NCBI GenBank assembly: GCA_035623075.1
Contig: DASPUC010000022.1
Coordinates: 186,001 to 250,000, forward strand
Source: Nitrospiraceae bacterium
GTDB lineage: Bacteria > Nitrospirota > Nitrospiria > Nitrospirales > Nitrospiraceae
Reading direction: 5' to 3'
Length of the DNA: 64,000 nucleotides
Below are positions 24,910 to 32,660 of this stretch, piece by piece (position 1 is the first letter of the stretch; every line of letters starts with the position of its first letter). Under the pieces are notes generated by a model, which did not search any database, was not told the DNA's origin, and was given only the letters and a program-made list of their open reading frames with translations. A program made the position numbers and the translations under genes.

Positions 24910-24943
24910 GCCCCACCGTGCCGAGATTGGAGCGGTGGGGCGT
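24908..24943 (-). terminator. GC-rich hairpin followed by U-rich tract, overlapping a gene start
   Basis: On the minus strand a perfect 11-bp stem, ACGCCCCACCG with CGGTGGGGCGT, encloses a 14-nt loop and is followed by GTTGTTTTTC. It lies 32 nt past the lpoB stop, as an intrinsic terminator would. Its 3' arm contains the GTG start of the COG3014 gene and the only GGTGGGG that could serve as its ribosome binding site. It could be a partial terminator, an attenuator, or a structure masking translation initiation. Confidence 0.6.
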
Positions 24944-24975
24944 GAGGCAATCGGGCTCAACGGAGTTCGTGGAGC

Positions 24976-25605
24976 CTAAAAAATCGCGCGTTTCTTCTCG
25001 ATGACTTTCTTGATCTTTTTCTGACCGTACCAAACCTTGGCATTGCTCTCGAGATCAATCATCTGCAGATCGACTTGATAGAACACGGCCTTGGTGCCAT
25101 CCGCTTCGTCAAGGATCGTCGAGATCGTGCCCTTCATCATATAGTCGGCGCCGATTTCCTTTCCCGGAGCCTTTTGTGTGTCCTCCCGCGCAAACATCGC
25201 CTGCTCTTTGCGTTCAGTACGGACTTCGTCTCGTTCTCCCCTTCCAGCTACGAACGTAACTTTCTGCGAATTCGTCAGCTCACGCTCGAGATCGGTCACG
25301 AAGGTCTGAACACTGATGTGTTCATGGCTGTCGTTCACAATGGTTCCGACGACGACGACGGGCTGGCGCTTCTTGGAGCTGGTAAAATTATTGAGCCAGG
25401 GGTACTCCAATGCATCCTTGACCAGGGACTCGGCAACCATGCGGGAGTCCGTATCGTTCCACCGTCCACTCAGGTCCGTCACGACACCCGAATCCACGCG
25501 TGTCACTTTGGTTTCGCTGCCGCATCCACCGGCCCCCAGCACGATGAGGAACACTAGAGAGCAGCGGCCCCATTGCCTTGCGTGTGTTTCGGCAAGTCCC
25601 TTCAT
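24976..25605 (-). CDS. lpoB: LpoB-like penicillin-binding protein activator
   Basis: A 209-residue lipoprotein. ATG 25605 is preferred because AAGGAG precedes it. The signal sequence ends in lipobox GAGGC near residue 22. The mature domain contains LSGRWNDTDSRMVAESL, PVVVVGTIVNDSHEHI and GADYMMKGTISTI, followed by YQVDLQMIDLESNAKVWYGQ, the standard order of LpoB/TolB-N-like folds. LpoB activates peptidoglycan synthase PBP1b from the outer membrane. That role is inferred for this phylum. It lies 42 nt from the LPP20 gene. Confidence 0.85.
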   Translation of the reverse strand: MKGLAETHARQWGRCSLVFLIVLGAGGCGSETKVTRVDSGVVTDLSGRWNDTDSRMVAESLVKDALEYPWLNNFTSSKKRQPVVVVGTIVNDSHEHISVQTFVTDLERELTNSQKVTFVAGRGERDEVRTERKEQAMFAREDTQKAPGKEIGADYMMKGTISTILDEADGTKAVFYQVDLQMIDLESNAKVWYGQKKIKKVIEKKRAIF

Positions 25606-25647
25606 GCCGATCTCCTTTGCCTGCATCAGGTTCATTGCGATGGGGAC

Positions 25648-26214
25648 TTACCGATTGGCACGTTTGTCTTCTTCTTTCTCCAGCCGCTCAAAAGCACGAT
25701 CGGCATTTTTTCGCACAAAATCTCGGACTTGGGCGTTCAACTCTTTTGATTGATCAAGAGTATTTTTCACATTTTCCAGATCGAGCTTGGCCAGAACATA
25801 GTACGTTCCCGTCTTCTCATCTTTATACCGATCGATAGGCCGAACACCGCTGAGCGTCGTGAAGGTCACCGTCTTGATGGCACGTTCGATATTCTGTTCT
25901 TCCGTATTCTTGGTAAAATCCCCAGCCGTCGTCGAGGCGGCATAATCTCGCATCAGATATCCGGTATAGGTTTCGAAGCTCTTGGCAATCTCTGCGCGGG
26001 CTCGGTTTTCAGCTGTATCCCACGCCAATGGCTCATTCTTCACACCAGCGACCGCTCCGACTCCATAGAAGTACTTGCCGTCTTTTTCATTGAGCGCCCC
26101 TGAGCCCTGCTTGACCCATTTGGGAGGACCGCCGCAGGCTGTAAGGCCGAGCAACAAGGCAACCACCAATCCCCCGCCAGCCAGTTTCATGAACATCTGC
26201 TGTGACGTCTTCAT
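25648..26214 (-). CDS. LPP20-family lipoprotein (short)
   Basis: A 188-residue protein. ATG 26214 has GGAGG at 7-nt spacing; the ATG 6 nt upstream is too close. The signal sequence ends in lipobox GLTAC. LPP20 features are PPKWVKQGSGAL, YFYGVGAVAG, the RARAEIAKSFETY helix and GTYYVLAKLDLENVK. It ends in a charged helix. It is the first gene of a minus-strand lipoprotein operon, and a sigma-70-like promoter lies at 26295-26323. Confidence 0.85.
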   Translation of the reverse strand: MKTSQQMFMKLAGGGLVVALLLGLTACGGPPKWVKQGSGALNEKDGKYFYGVGAVAGVKNEPLAWDTAENRARAEIAKSFETYTGYLMRDYAASTTAGDFTKNTEEQNIERAIKTVTFTTLSGVRPIDRYKDEKTGTYYVLAKLDLENVKNTLDQSKELNAQVRDFVRKNADRAFERLEKEEDKRANR

Positions 26215-26294
26215 GCGCATTCCTCCTTGGTGATTGGCATGGTCAATCTCTCCCCCTTTGTCGCTGGTGAGTCGTCGAGAACCTGGACAAATTC

Positions 26295-26323
26295 ATGCTA
26301 ACATGCACCCCTACTCCAGTCAA
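26295..26323 (-). promoter_or_regulatory. sigma-70-like promoter for the lipoprotein operon
   Basis: On the minus strand TTGACT (26318-26323) and TAGCAT (26295-26300) are spaced by 17 nt. They match the consensus at 5/6 and 4/6. They are about 80 nt before the first gene of the LPP20-lpoB operon. Confidence 0.5.
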
Positions 26324-26400
26324 CGCAACACTGGGCCACGGGTTGACCCCATCGTGTGTTTTTTGCACATGTTGCCGTCTTTCTAAAGGAGGAACAGATT

Positions 26401-26571
26401 GTGGCTGATGTTCGGATTGAAGACGGGATCATCAAAATCGCGAATCTCGAGGTGCAAGACCCTAAAGCAGCAGCAGTGCTCGCTGCTTACCCAGAGGTCC
26501 GTTGGGCGGAAATCACACGCCGGGCTCTGAAGATCGGACTCGGGTACCTCAAAGGAGGGGAGCGTGAGTAA
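26401..26571 (+). CDS. small hypothetical protein
   Basis: A 56-residue protein from GTG 26401, with AAAGGAGG about 9 nt upstream. It reads as a short beta hairpin plus helices (VRIEDGIIKIANLEV, then AEITRRALKIGLGYL), resembling the size and layout of ribbon-helix-helix-type proteins, but without a firm match. It sits alone between two minus-strand genes. Confidence 0.55.
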   Translation: MADVRIEDGIIKIANLEVQDPKAAAVLAAYPEVRWAEITRRALKIGLGYLKGGERE

Positions 26572-26582
26572 AGGAGGAACGT

Positions 26583-27977
26583 CTAGGGGTTGGAGGAACC
26601 GCCCTTTTCCACGGCGGCGCGGGCACGGGGATTGGTACCCCCTAACTCGAGATAACGCCTGAACGACTCCACGGCCTTCGGCTGATCGTTGATCTGATCC
26701 GCATACAACTCCCCTAACGAGAAATAGACGTCGGCATAGTTGGGATTGACAGCCACGGCTTTCCGCATGGCCTGCTCCGCTTCCGCATAGTTGCCCCGCT
26801 TCTGTTGAATCAACCCCAGCGTGTAATATGAATCCGGATTATTCGGCGCATGTTGGACCGCCAAATTGGCCGCAGACATCGCCTCGTCCAGATTCGGCAG
26901 CACTTCGAACCGCACGTAGCTCTTCAGCACATAGGCATCTCCAAACGCGGGATCGTATTCGATCGCCTTGTTCAGTCGTTCCAGCGCCTCGTCAGCAGAC
27001 TTGCCGGCCTGCAGGAGGGCAAAGGCCTGCTCATACTGCGTTTTCGCTGCCTTTTGTCGTTCTGCCGGCGTCTGCGGTCCCGCCCCCATGATGAAGGCCG
27101 CCTTCCGTCCCTCCACCAGGATCGTATCGCCGTCTCCCTCCAAGCGAGAAAACAACGGGTGCTGCTTGCCTTGTGTCGCCTGTTCAACCTGCTGCTTGAC
27201 GTATCTTCCCACTTCGGAGGCCATCAACCAGCCATTTTTGTCCTGATCGGCGCGGCCCTGAAGTCCGTCGATAAGCATCTGGATGAAAAGACTTTTCCCT
27301 TGGGTCTGACTCAACGTCTCGCCCTTGTCGGCCGCCGTCAGTATCTGCACCACCCGTTTTTCCGTATCCTCTTCAGGGGCCGACCGCCCTTCAAGCGACA
27401 ATTGTTGAGCGGCGGTTTCTTCCCACCCCCGGACCGCTGCATTGAAAATCAGCAGCGTGTGTTTTGAAGCCGTCCGCCTGGTAAATTCCTTGAGCTGCTC
27501 AAAGGTGATCGCCTTTGAGACAGTTCCAAGCTGGGCATCCCACGGGACCAGATATCCAAGATCCTTTCCGGCTGAATCCTGGGTGATGCCCGCATGCCCG
27601 ACAAAATACAGGACAAGTCGATCCTGCCTGCCGACTTTTCTCGGCAAGAAATCCGTGAGAGTTTGTTGCAGACGACGGAGACTTGCATCCTTGTCGTAGA
27701 GCTCGACAACCTCCTCAAATCCAAGCTGTCGAAGCGCGTGAGCGACGGTCTTGCCCTCGTCGACCGCGCCAGGAAGTTTCGGCGCAACCAGATAATTCTC
27801 AATCCCGATAATCACCGCCCAGGATTTGTAATAAAGAACCTCCGGCTTTCCCATTTGGGCAGAGACAGAAACACAGTTCCAGCTGAAGAAGAGACATGAG
27901 AGGATGATGATGAGCGAGGCTTGCTTATGTCGGAGCGTCGGCAAAGGCATTGGGGAGCTGTATGGGTGAACCGCCAT
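26583..27977 (-). CDS. caspase-like (C14) protein with TPRs, catalytic Cys absent
   Basis: About 464 residues. A signal segment (LIIILSCLFFSWNCVSVSA) is followed by a caspase-fold domain (SWAVIIGIENYL; the catalytic-His loop LVLYFVGHAG is present). The second catalytic strand, usually LDACRxG, reads IFNAAVRG, so both the Asp and the Cys are lost. The C-terminal half has three or more TPRs (FGDAYVLKSYVRFEVLPNLDEAMSAA, NNPDSYYTLGLIQQ, NYADVYFSLGELYA). It is therefore probably an inactive peptidase-fold scaffold in the periplasm. The start is not well defined; ATG 27950 is an alternative. Confidence 0.8.
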   Translation of the reverse strand: MAVHPYSSPMPLPTLRHKQASLIIILSCLFFSWNCVSVSAQMGKPEVLYYKSWAVIIGIENYLVAPKLPGAVDEGKTVAHALRQLGFEEVVELYDKDASLRRLQQTLTDFLPRKVGRQDRLVLYFVGHAGITQDSAGKDLGYLVPWDAQLGTVSKAITFEQLKEFTRRTASKHTLLIFNAAVRGWEETAAQQLSLEGRSAPEEDTEKRVVQILTAADKGETLSQTQGKSLFIQMLIDGLQGRADQDKNGWLMASEVGRYVKQQVEQATQGKQHPLFSRLEGDGDTILVEGRKAAFIMGAGPQTPAERQKAAKTQYEQAFALLQAGKSADEALERLNKAIEYDPAFGDAYVLKSYVRFEVLPNLDEAMSAANLAVQHAPNNPDSYYTLGLIQQKRGNYAEAEQAMRKAVAVNPNYADVYFSLGELYADQINDQPKAVESFRRYLELGGTNPRARAAVEKGGSSNP

Positions 27978-28102
27978 ACAAAATCAGCCTACTCTGGCCC
28001 CACAATCACTGTCAAGGAAACTAGCCTGTTAAAGACCGACAGGCCCAACAATCTCACGCTGTTAGTCCGACGGTTTCCTACACGCCCCGTACCAAGGTAC
28101 AG

Positions 28103-28132
28103 TTGCAGATGCGCGTACCATTTCCGCATAAT
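28103..28132 (+). promoter_or_regulatory. possible sigma-70 promoter for acs
   Basis: CATAAT (28127-28132) matches the -10 consensus at 5/6, with TTGCAG 18 nt upstream as a weak -35. It is 69 nt before the acs start. The remainder of this divergent 220-nt gap shows nothing else clear. Confidence 0.3.
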
Positions 28133-28200
28133 GCCGATCAGGCTTTTCTCAGTAAGCCGATTCGGGGTCTGACACCCGCCTGTCGAAGGAGTACTCATCT

Positions 28201-30090
28201 ATGGCCGACAACATCGACACCCTGTTGAAGGAAAGTCGTATCTACCAACCGACTCCTGCCACCAGAGCGGCCGCCCACATTCAGGATTACGAGGCAGCGT
28301 ACGCCAAATCGATCGCTGATCCTGAGCGATTCTGGGCAGAGGCTGCCAATCAACTCGAGTGGTTTCGTCCCTGGTCGAAGGTCCTCGAGTGGAATTATCC
28401 CTGGGCTAAGTGGTTCGTCGGAGCTACGTGTAACATTTCGCACAACTGCCTCGATCGACACCTCATGGCCGGTCGTAAAAACAAAGTCGCTGTCATTTGG
28501 GTGGGTGAAAACGACCAGGAACGGGTGTTCACCTACGGGGAACTGTCCCGACAGGTGAACCGTTGCGCGAACGCATTGAAAGCCTTAGGCATCAAGAAAG
28601 GCGACCGGGTCAGCATCTATCTCCCGAAAATTCCCGAGCAGATCATCGCCATGCTCGCCTGTGCCAGAATCGGTGCAATCCATAGCGTGGTCTATTCAGG
28701 ATTCAGTGCGCCGGCTTTGGCCACGCGCATTCAGGACGCCGAGGCCCGCCTCGTGATCACCGCCGATGTCGGATACGATCGCGGTAAAGTTATTCAGCTC
28801 AAACCCGTCGTCGATCAAGCAGTGGCCCATTGCAAGTCCGTTGAACGTGTCGTGGTCGTGCGACGACTGAAACCGGAGATCGCCCTGTCTTCACCGAAAG
28901 AAATCGATTGGCATGACTGGCTCAAGCCGGAGAAGACCCTCTGCGAAGCAGAGCAGCTGGACTCTGAGACTCCACTCTACATCTTGTATACGTCCGGGAC
29001 GACCGGTAAGCCCAAGGGAGTGGTGCACGTTCACGGCGGCTACATGGTCGGCACGTATTTGACGACGAAGTATGTGTTCGACCTCAAAGACGATGACGTG
29101 TACTTTTGCGTCGCGGATCCCGGCTGGGTCACGGGACATAGCTATATTGTCTATGGCCCGCTCCTAAACGGCGCGACGATCCTCACAGCTGAGGGGAAAC
29201 CGGACTATCCAAATCCCGGTCGCTGGTGGGATCTGATCGCACGCTACGGCGTCTCGATCTTCTATACCACCCCCACCGCGATTCGCCTGCTCATGCGATA
29301 CGGCGAAGAGTGGCCGAAACAATTCGATCTCTCCACGCTCCGCATCCTGGGCAGCGTGGGAGAGCCGATCAACCCGGAGGCCTGGGAGTGGTTTCATCGT
29401 GTCACGGGAGGAGAGAAACCGATTATGGATACGTGGTGGCAGACGGAAACGGGCTCTATCCTTATTACTCCTCTGCCGACCGTATCTTTGAAGCCTGGCT
29501 CAGCCACGAGGCCGTTCCTGGGCATCGAAGCCGACGTGGTGGACCGGGAAGGGAAGAGCCTCCCGGCCAATGCCGGCGGATTCGCCGTCATCAAGAAACC
29601 TTGGCCCTCGATGATGAGAACGATCTATAAAGATCCGGAGCGCTACAAGGCCTACTGGAATACGATTCCGAACTGCTATACCGCTGGTGATGTGTGCCAC
29701 AAAGACGCGGATGGCTATATGTGGTTCATGGGTCGAGCAGACGACGTGATCAAAGTGGCGGGCAATCGGCTCGGCACGGCCGAAGTGGAGAGCGCGATCG
29801 TCAGTCACCCCGCTGTGGCGGAGGCGGCGGTCATCGGGAAGCCGCACAAAACGGTCGGCGAGTCCATCAAAGCCTTCATCATTCTGAAGCAGGGCGAAAA
29901 AGGAAGCGATGAGCTGATTCAATCGATCAAAGATCAGGTGATGCAAGAACTGGGGAAGATCGCCGTGCCGGCCGAGATCGACATCGTGGCTTCGCTCCCG
30001 AAAACTCGTTCCGGCAAAATCATGCGACGGGTGCTGAAAGCAAAGGAGCTTGGACAAGATCCCGGCGATATCTCGACCATTGAAGAGTAG
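28201..30090 (+). CDS. acs: acetyl-CoA synthetase (AMP-forming)
   Basis: A 629-residue cytosolic ligase joining acetate and CoA with ATP to acetyl-CoA. The ATP-binding motif is YTSGTTGKPKG near residue 264. The acyl pocket region DTWWQTETGS and the hinge (RADDVIKVAGNRLG) follow, and the C-terminal PKTRSGKIMRR carries the Lys acetylated in regulated Acs. It is slightly shorter than the 652 residues of enterobacterial Acs but complete. It has its own ribosome binding site (GAAGGAG). In Nitrospira-like metabolism it would feed acetate into the reductive TCA cycle. Confidence 0.96.
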   Translation: MADNIDTLLKESRIYQPTPATRAAAHIQDYEAAYAKSIADPERFWAEAANQLEWFRPWSKVLEWNYPWAKWFVGATCNISHNCLDRHLMAGRKNKVAVIWVGENDQERVFTYGELSRQVNRCANALKALGIKKGDRVSIYLPKIPEQIIAMLACARIGAIHSVVYSGFSAPALATRIQDAEARLVITADVGYDRGKVIQLKPVVDQAVAHCKSVERVVVVRRLKPEIALSSPKEIDWHDWLKPEKTLCEAEQLDSETPLYILYTSGTTGKPKGVVHVHGGYMVGTYLTTKYVFDLKDDDVYFCVADPGWVTGHSYIVYGPLLNGATILTAEGKPDYPNPGRWWDLIARYGVSIFYTTPTAIRLLMRYGEEWPKQFDLSTLRILGSVGEPINPEAWEWFHRVTGGEKPIMDTWWQTETGSILITPLPTVSLKPGSATRPFLGIEADVVDREGKSLPANAGGFAVIKKPWPSMMRTIYKDPERYKAYWNTIPNCYTAGDVCHKDADGYMWFMGRADDVIKVAGNRLGTAEVESAIVSHPAVAEAAVIGKPHKTVGESIKAFIILKQGEKGSDELIQSIKDQVMQELGKIAVPAEIDIVASLPKTRSGKIMRRVLKAKELGQDPGDISTIEE

Positions 30091-30120
30091 CCGTCAGTCG
30101 TCAGCGTGCAGCGGTCAGCC
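30091..30120 (+). repeat. degenerate GTCAGC-type intergenic repeat
   Basis: Directly after the acs stop, units of the form CGTCAG, CGTCAGC and GGTCAGC repeat three to four times. A similar run is found at 31331-31352 after ribE's start. Such short TCAGC arrays resemble dispersed intergenic repeats. Their function is unknown. Confidence 0.4.
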
Positions 30121-30136
30121 AACCAAGGAGGCTGGT

Positions 30137-30604
30137 ATGGTCCGATCTAGCTGGAGGATGAGTTTGGTCGTGGGCATGGTCATCGGCGGATTCCTCTGCG
30201 GCACTCTGGGCATGGCGCCAGCAGCGGAGTCGGATACAAAGGTGAAGAAGCCCAAAACCAGCCAGGAACCAAAAGCGGCAAAACCGAAGGGGGAAAAGCC
30301 CAAATTCAAGACGGCTGAAACAGCGGGAAAGGCAACGGCCTGCTTTGGAGTTGCTCCGAAGATCGACAAGGTTAGTCCAGATGAGGGCAAGCCCGGCGAT
30401 AAGGTGACCATTACCGGAGCGAATTTCGGAAGCACCGAGTGTTTGCGCAGCGTCTCATTCGGTCCTGGTCACACAGCCACCTTCAAGATGGAGAGCGCAA
30501 CGAAGATTACCGCAACCGTCCCGAGCGGCGGTCGGAAGGGATTGGCTATTCTGACGGTGACCACGGCATCAGGCGAGGATTCGAAGCCGTTCCTCGTGAA
30601 GTAA
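30137..30604 (+). CDS. exported IPT/TIG-domain protein
   Basis: A 155-residue protein. ATG 30137 follows AAGGAGG. A signal peptide (LVVGMVIGGFLCGTLGMAPA) is followed by a Lys/Pro-rich linker (TKVKKPKTSQEPKAAKPK) and one IPT/TIG immunoglobulin-like domain (IDKVSPDEGKPGDKVTITGANFG, SVSFGPGHTATF, ending with TVTTASGEDSKPFLVK). It is probably an extracytoplasmic binding module. The charged linker suggests attachment to a polymer or membrane. Confidence 0.8.
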   Translation: MVRSSWRMSLVVGMVIGGFLCGTLGMAPAAESDTKVKKPKTSQEPKAAKPKGEKPKFKTAETAGKATACFGVAPKIDKVSPDEGKPGDKVTITGANFGSTECLRSVSFGPGHTATFKMESATKITATVPSGGRKGLAILTVTTASGEDSKPFLVK

Positions 30605-30668
30605 CGACCGGGAATGTCGAATAATCAGCCTTCAGCAGAGCCGCGAGTCGAGCGCTGATGGCGACATC

Positions 30669-31322
30669 TTAAATCAGGCGATGCTTCTGCAAATATTCTT
30701 TGTCGATGACCGGTATGGACTTAGGAAGCTGATTTCGCTCTTGCAGCAGTCGCTCCACGTATTTGCCGATAAGGTCGGATTCGAGATTGACTGAATCCCC
30801 TGGTTGCTTCAGGCCGAGCGTCGTCACCTTGGCGGTGTGTGGGATGATGGCAACCGAGAATCCCTTCTCAGTCACGTCGTTGACTGTGAGACTAATCCCA
30901 TCGACAGTGATCGACCCCTTCACCACACAGTAGCGCAGAATCTCGTGCGGCGCCTCGATCGTGAAAAAGATGGCGTTGCCCTCTTGATGACGGTCGCGAA
31001 TAGTGCCCACTCCATCGACATGGCCGGCTACAAGATGCCCCCCGATGCGCTCGTTGAGTTTCATCGCCCGCTCGAGATTCACTGGGGCCCCTGTCGTCAA
31101 ATGACCGAGCGTCGTCACCGATAGGGTCTCAGGAGAAACCTCCACCGCGAAGTTGCGCTCACCCTTGGTCACGACCGTGAGGCAAGTGCCGTTGATGCTG
31201 ACGCTATCACCGATCTTGAGATCACTTAAAACGGTCGCGGCGAGAATCGTCAGTCTCGTCCCTGCGAGAGTCTTCTCTACTGCCGTTACGGCGCCCATTT
31301 CCTCTACGATGCCGGTGAACAT
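30669..31322 (-). CDS. ribE: riboflavin synthase, alpha chain
   Basis: A 217-residue enzyme of two lumazine-binding domains. It converts two 6,7-dimethyl-8-ribityllumazine molecules to riboflavin. The first domain starts MFTGIVEEMG and carries GDSVSINGTCLTV. The second starts VAGHVDGVGTI with GSITVDGISLTVNDV. It is complete. It is the last gene of a minus-strand run that includes ribD 3.4 kb upstream, with unrelated genes in between. Confidence 0.95.
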   Translation of the reverse strand: MFTGIVEEMGAVTAVEKTLAGTRLTILAATVLSDLKIGDSVSINGTCLTVVTKGERNFAVEVSPETLSVTTLGHLTTGAPVNLERAMKLNERIGGHLVAGHVDGVGTIRDRHQEGNAIFFTIEAPHEILRYCVVKGSITVDGISLTVNDVTEKGFSVAIIPHTAKVTTLGLKQPGDSVNLESDLIGKYVERLLQERNQLPKSIPVIDKEYLQKHRLI

Positions 31323-31330
31323 AGAAAAGC

Positions 31331-31352
31331 TCTCAGCCGTCAGCGCTCAGCT
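31331..31352 (+). repeat. degenerate GTCAGC-type intergenic repeat
   Basis: TCTCAGCCGTCAGCGCTCAGCT, three copies of a TCAGC unit, lies between ribE and the small ORF. It resembles the run at 30091-30120. It partly overlaps the end of the small ORF. Confidence 0.35.
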
Positions 31353-31467
31353 ACGATTCTTTCTTCAAGACTTGACGAACAACATAGGCGAAAACAACGA
31401 TCAAGACAACCACGCCAATCGAAGCCAGTACCCCGATTACAATGTTTTCCGTCGCATACTCTTTCAC
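31351..31467 (-). CDS. 38-residue single-pass membrane protein
   Basis: GTG 31467 opens a 38-codon frame: MKEYATEN, then one very hydrophobic helix (IVIGVLASIGVVVLIVVFAY), then VVRQVLKKES. This is a textbook small membrane protein with a positive C-terminal anchor. A TATAAT is centred 11 nt before the start, so the message could be nearly leaderless. It is located between the MFS gene and ribE, on their strand. Confidence 0.55.
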   Translation of the reverse strand: MKEYATENIVIGVLASIGVVVLIVVFAYVVRQVLKKES

Positions 31468-31475
31468 AGTGGCCC

Positions 31476-31481
31476 ATTATA
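31476..31481 (-). promoter_or_regulatory. perfect -10 box before the 38-residue ORF and ribE
   Basis: TATAAT on the minus strand would place initiation near 31469, two bases before the GTG. No good -35 is seen at 16-18 nt. It could also supply an internal promoter for ribE. Confidence 0.35.
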
Positions 31482-31490
31482 GCACCGGGG

Positions 31491-32660
31491 CTATGCCCGT
31501 CTCATGGTCAGCCAGAACACCCCTGCCGCCAGCAGCTGAATGCCCGCAATGATGGCAAACGCATTCGCATAGCTCATCCGTTCGATTAACACCCCGGCGA
31601 GCAGCGGTCCGCTTGCGTGGCCGATGTCCATAATGGTCCCCTGCATCCCCATGCCTGCACCGAGCGTTTTGAATTCAGAACTATCGGCGACGAGCGCCGA
31701 GGAGGAAGACGAGACCACGGCTTCACCAAATCCGAATCCCGCAGAAAGGACAAGCAAGAAAGCAAAGAGCGAGACATGCGGTATACAGACGAAGGTTGCT
31801 GCGCAAATCAGCAATCCGATCATGATGAGCGGCTGCCTCCCCAGCCGATCGGATACCCGCCCCATGATCGGCTTCGAACAGAACGACGTGAACGCTTGCA
31901 CGGTAAAGAGAAGACCGACTTCGCCAGGGTTTAATCCAGCGGCCACGCCATAGAGCGGGAGGAACGCCATAAGGGCCCCATTGGCAATCATCTTGGCGGC
32001 ATCCGTGGAGCTGGTAATCAGAACCTTCCGGTTTTTCGCCATGATCGTAAAACCTTTCCACATCTCCGCCAGTAGTGGCGTGAGCCCTTTCTCATGAAGC
32101 CGTGGCGGGGGTGCATTCAGGCGGAGGCTATAAAAGATTGCAACGGCAACACAGCCAAAGACTCCCGCCGTCACGAACGCGGATGAGAACCCGGCGGCAT
32201 AGACAAGATAGCCTCCGATAAAGGGACCCAGTAGGGCGCCGGATTGCGTACAGGCGGTATAAGTCCCGAGTGCGGCGCCGCGTCGCTCGCGATAGAGCTC
32301 AGCCACGGTCGCCAGAGCGCTCGGCGCGAAAATCGCCGTAGCAAGTCCATGGACGAACCGCAAAGTTGTCAGCACATTCAAATCGGATACGAATGGATAA
32401 AGAAAGGGCGGCAACCCGAAAGCCACGACCCCGATGCGCAATAGCAGCCGCCGGCCATAAATGTCTGACAGCGCACCAGACGGCAGCTTGAGGAACACCC
32501 CGGTGAGAGTTGAGACCGACACGATCAGGCCGATACGTTCTGGGCCGGCCCCCAGCGATTCCGCAAACAAGGCCAAGACAGGCATGCGCACCATGTTGTA
32601 GCTGATGAAACAGAATACGCCGATCGTACAGAGCAAAATAAAACTGCGCGTGGTGGTCAT
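31491..32660 (-). CDS. MFS transporter
   Basis: A 389-residue protein with 12 predicted membrane helices. The MFS signature between helices 2 and 3 is GALSDIYGRRLLLRIG, and its repeat in the second half is GRVSDRLGRQPLIMIG. The substrate is unknown; it resembles drug-efflux-type (DHA1) transporters. Its start overlaps the stop of the upstream gene by 4 nt (ATGA). Confidence 0.88.
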   Translation of the reverse strand: MTTTRSFILLCTIGVFCFISYNMVRMPVLALFAESLGAGPERIGLIVSVSTLTGVFLKLPSGALSDIYGRRLLLRIGVVAFGLPPFLYPFVSDLNVLTTLRFVHGLATAIFAPSALATVAELYRERRGAALGTYTACTQSGALLGPFIGGYLVYAAGFSSAFVTAGVFGCVAVAIFYSLRLNAPPPRLHEKGLTPLLAEMWKGFTIMAKNRKVLITSSTDAAKMIANGALMAFLPLYGVAAGLNPGEVGLLFTVQAFTSFCSKPIMGRVSDRLGRQPLIMIGLLICAATFVCIPHVSLFAFLLVLSAGFGFGEAVVSSSSSALVADSSEFKTLGAGMGMQGTIMDIGHASGPLLAGVLIERMSYANAFAIIAGIQLLAAGVFWLTMRRA

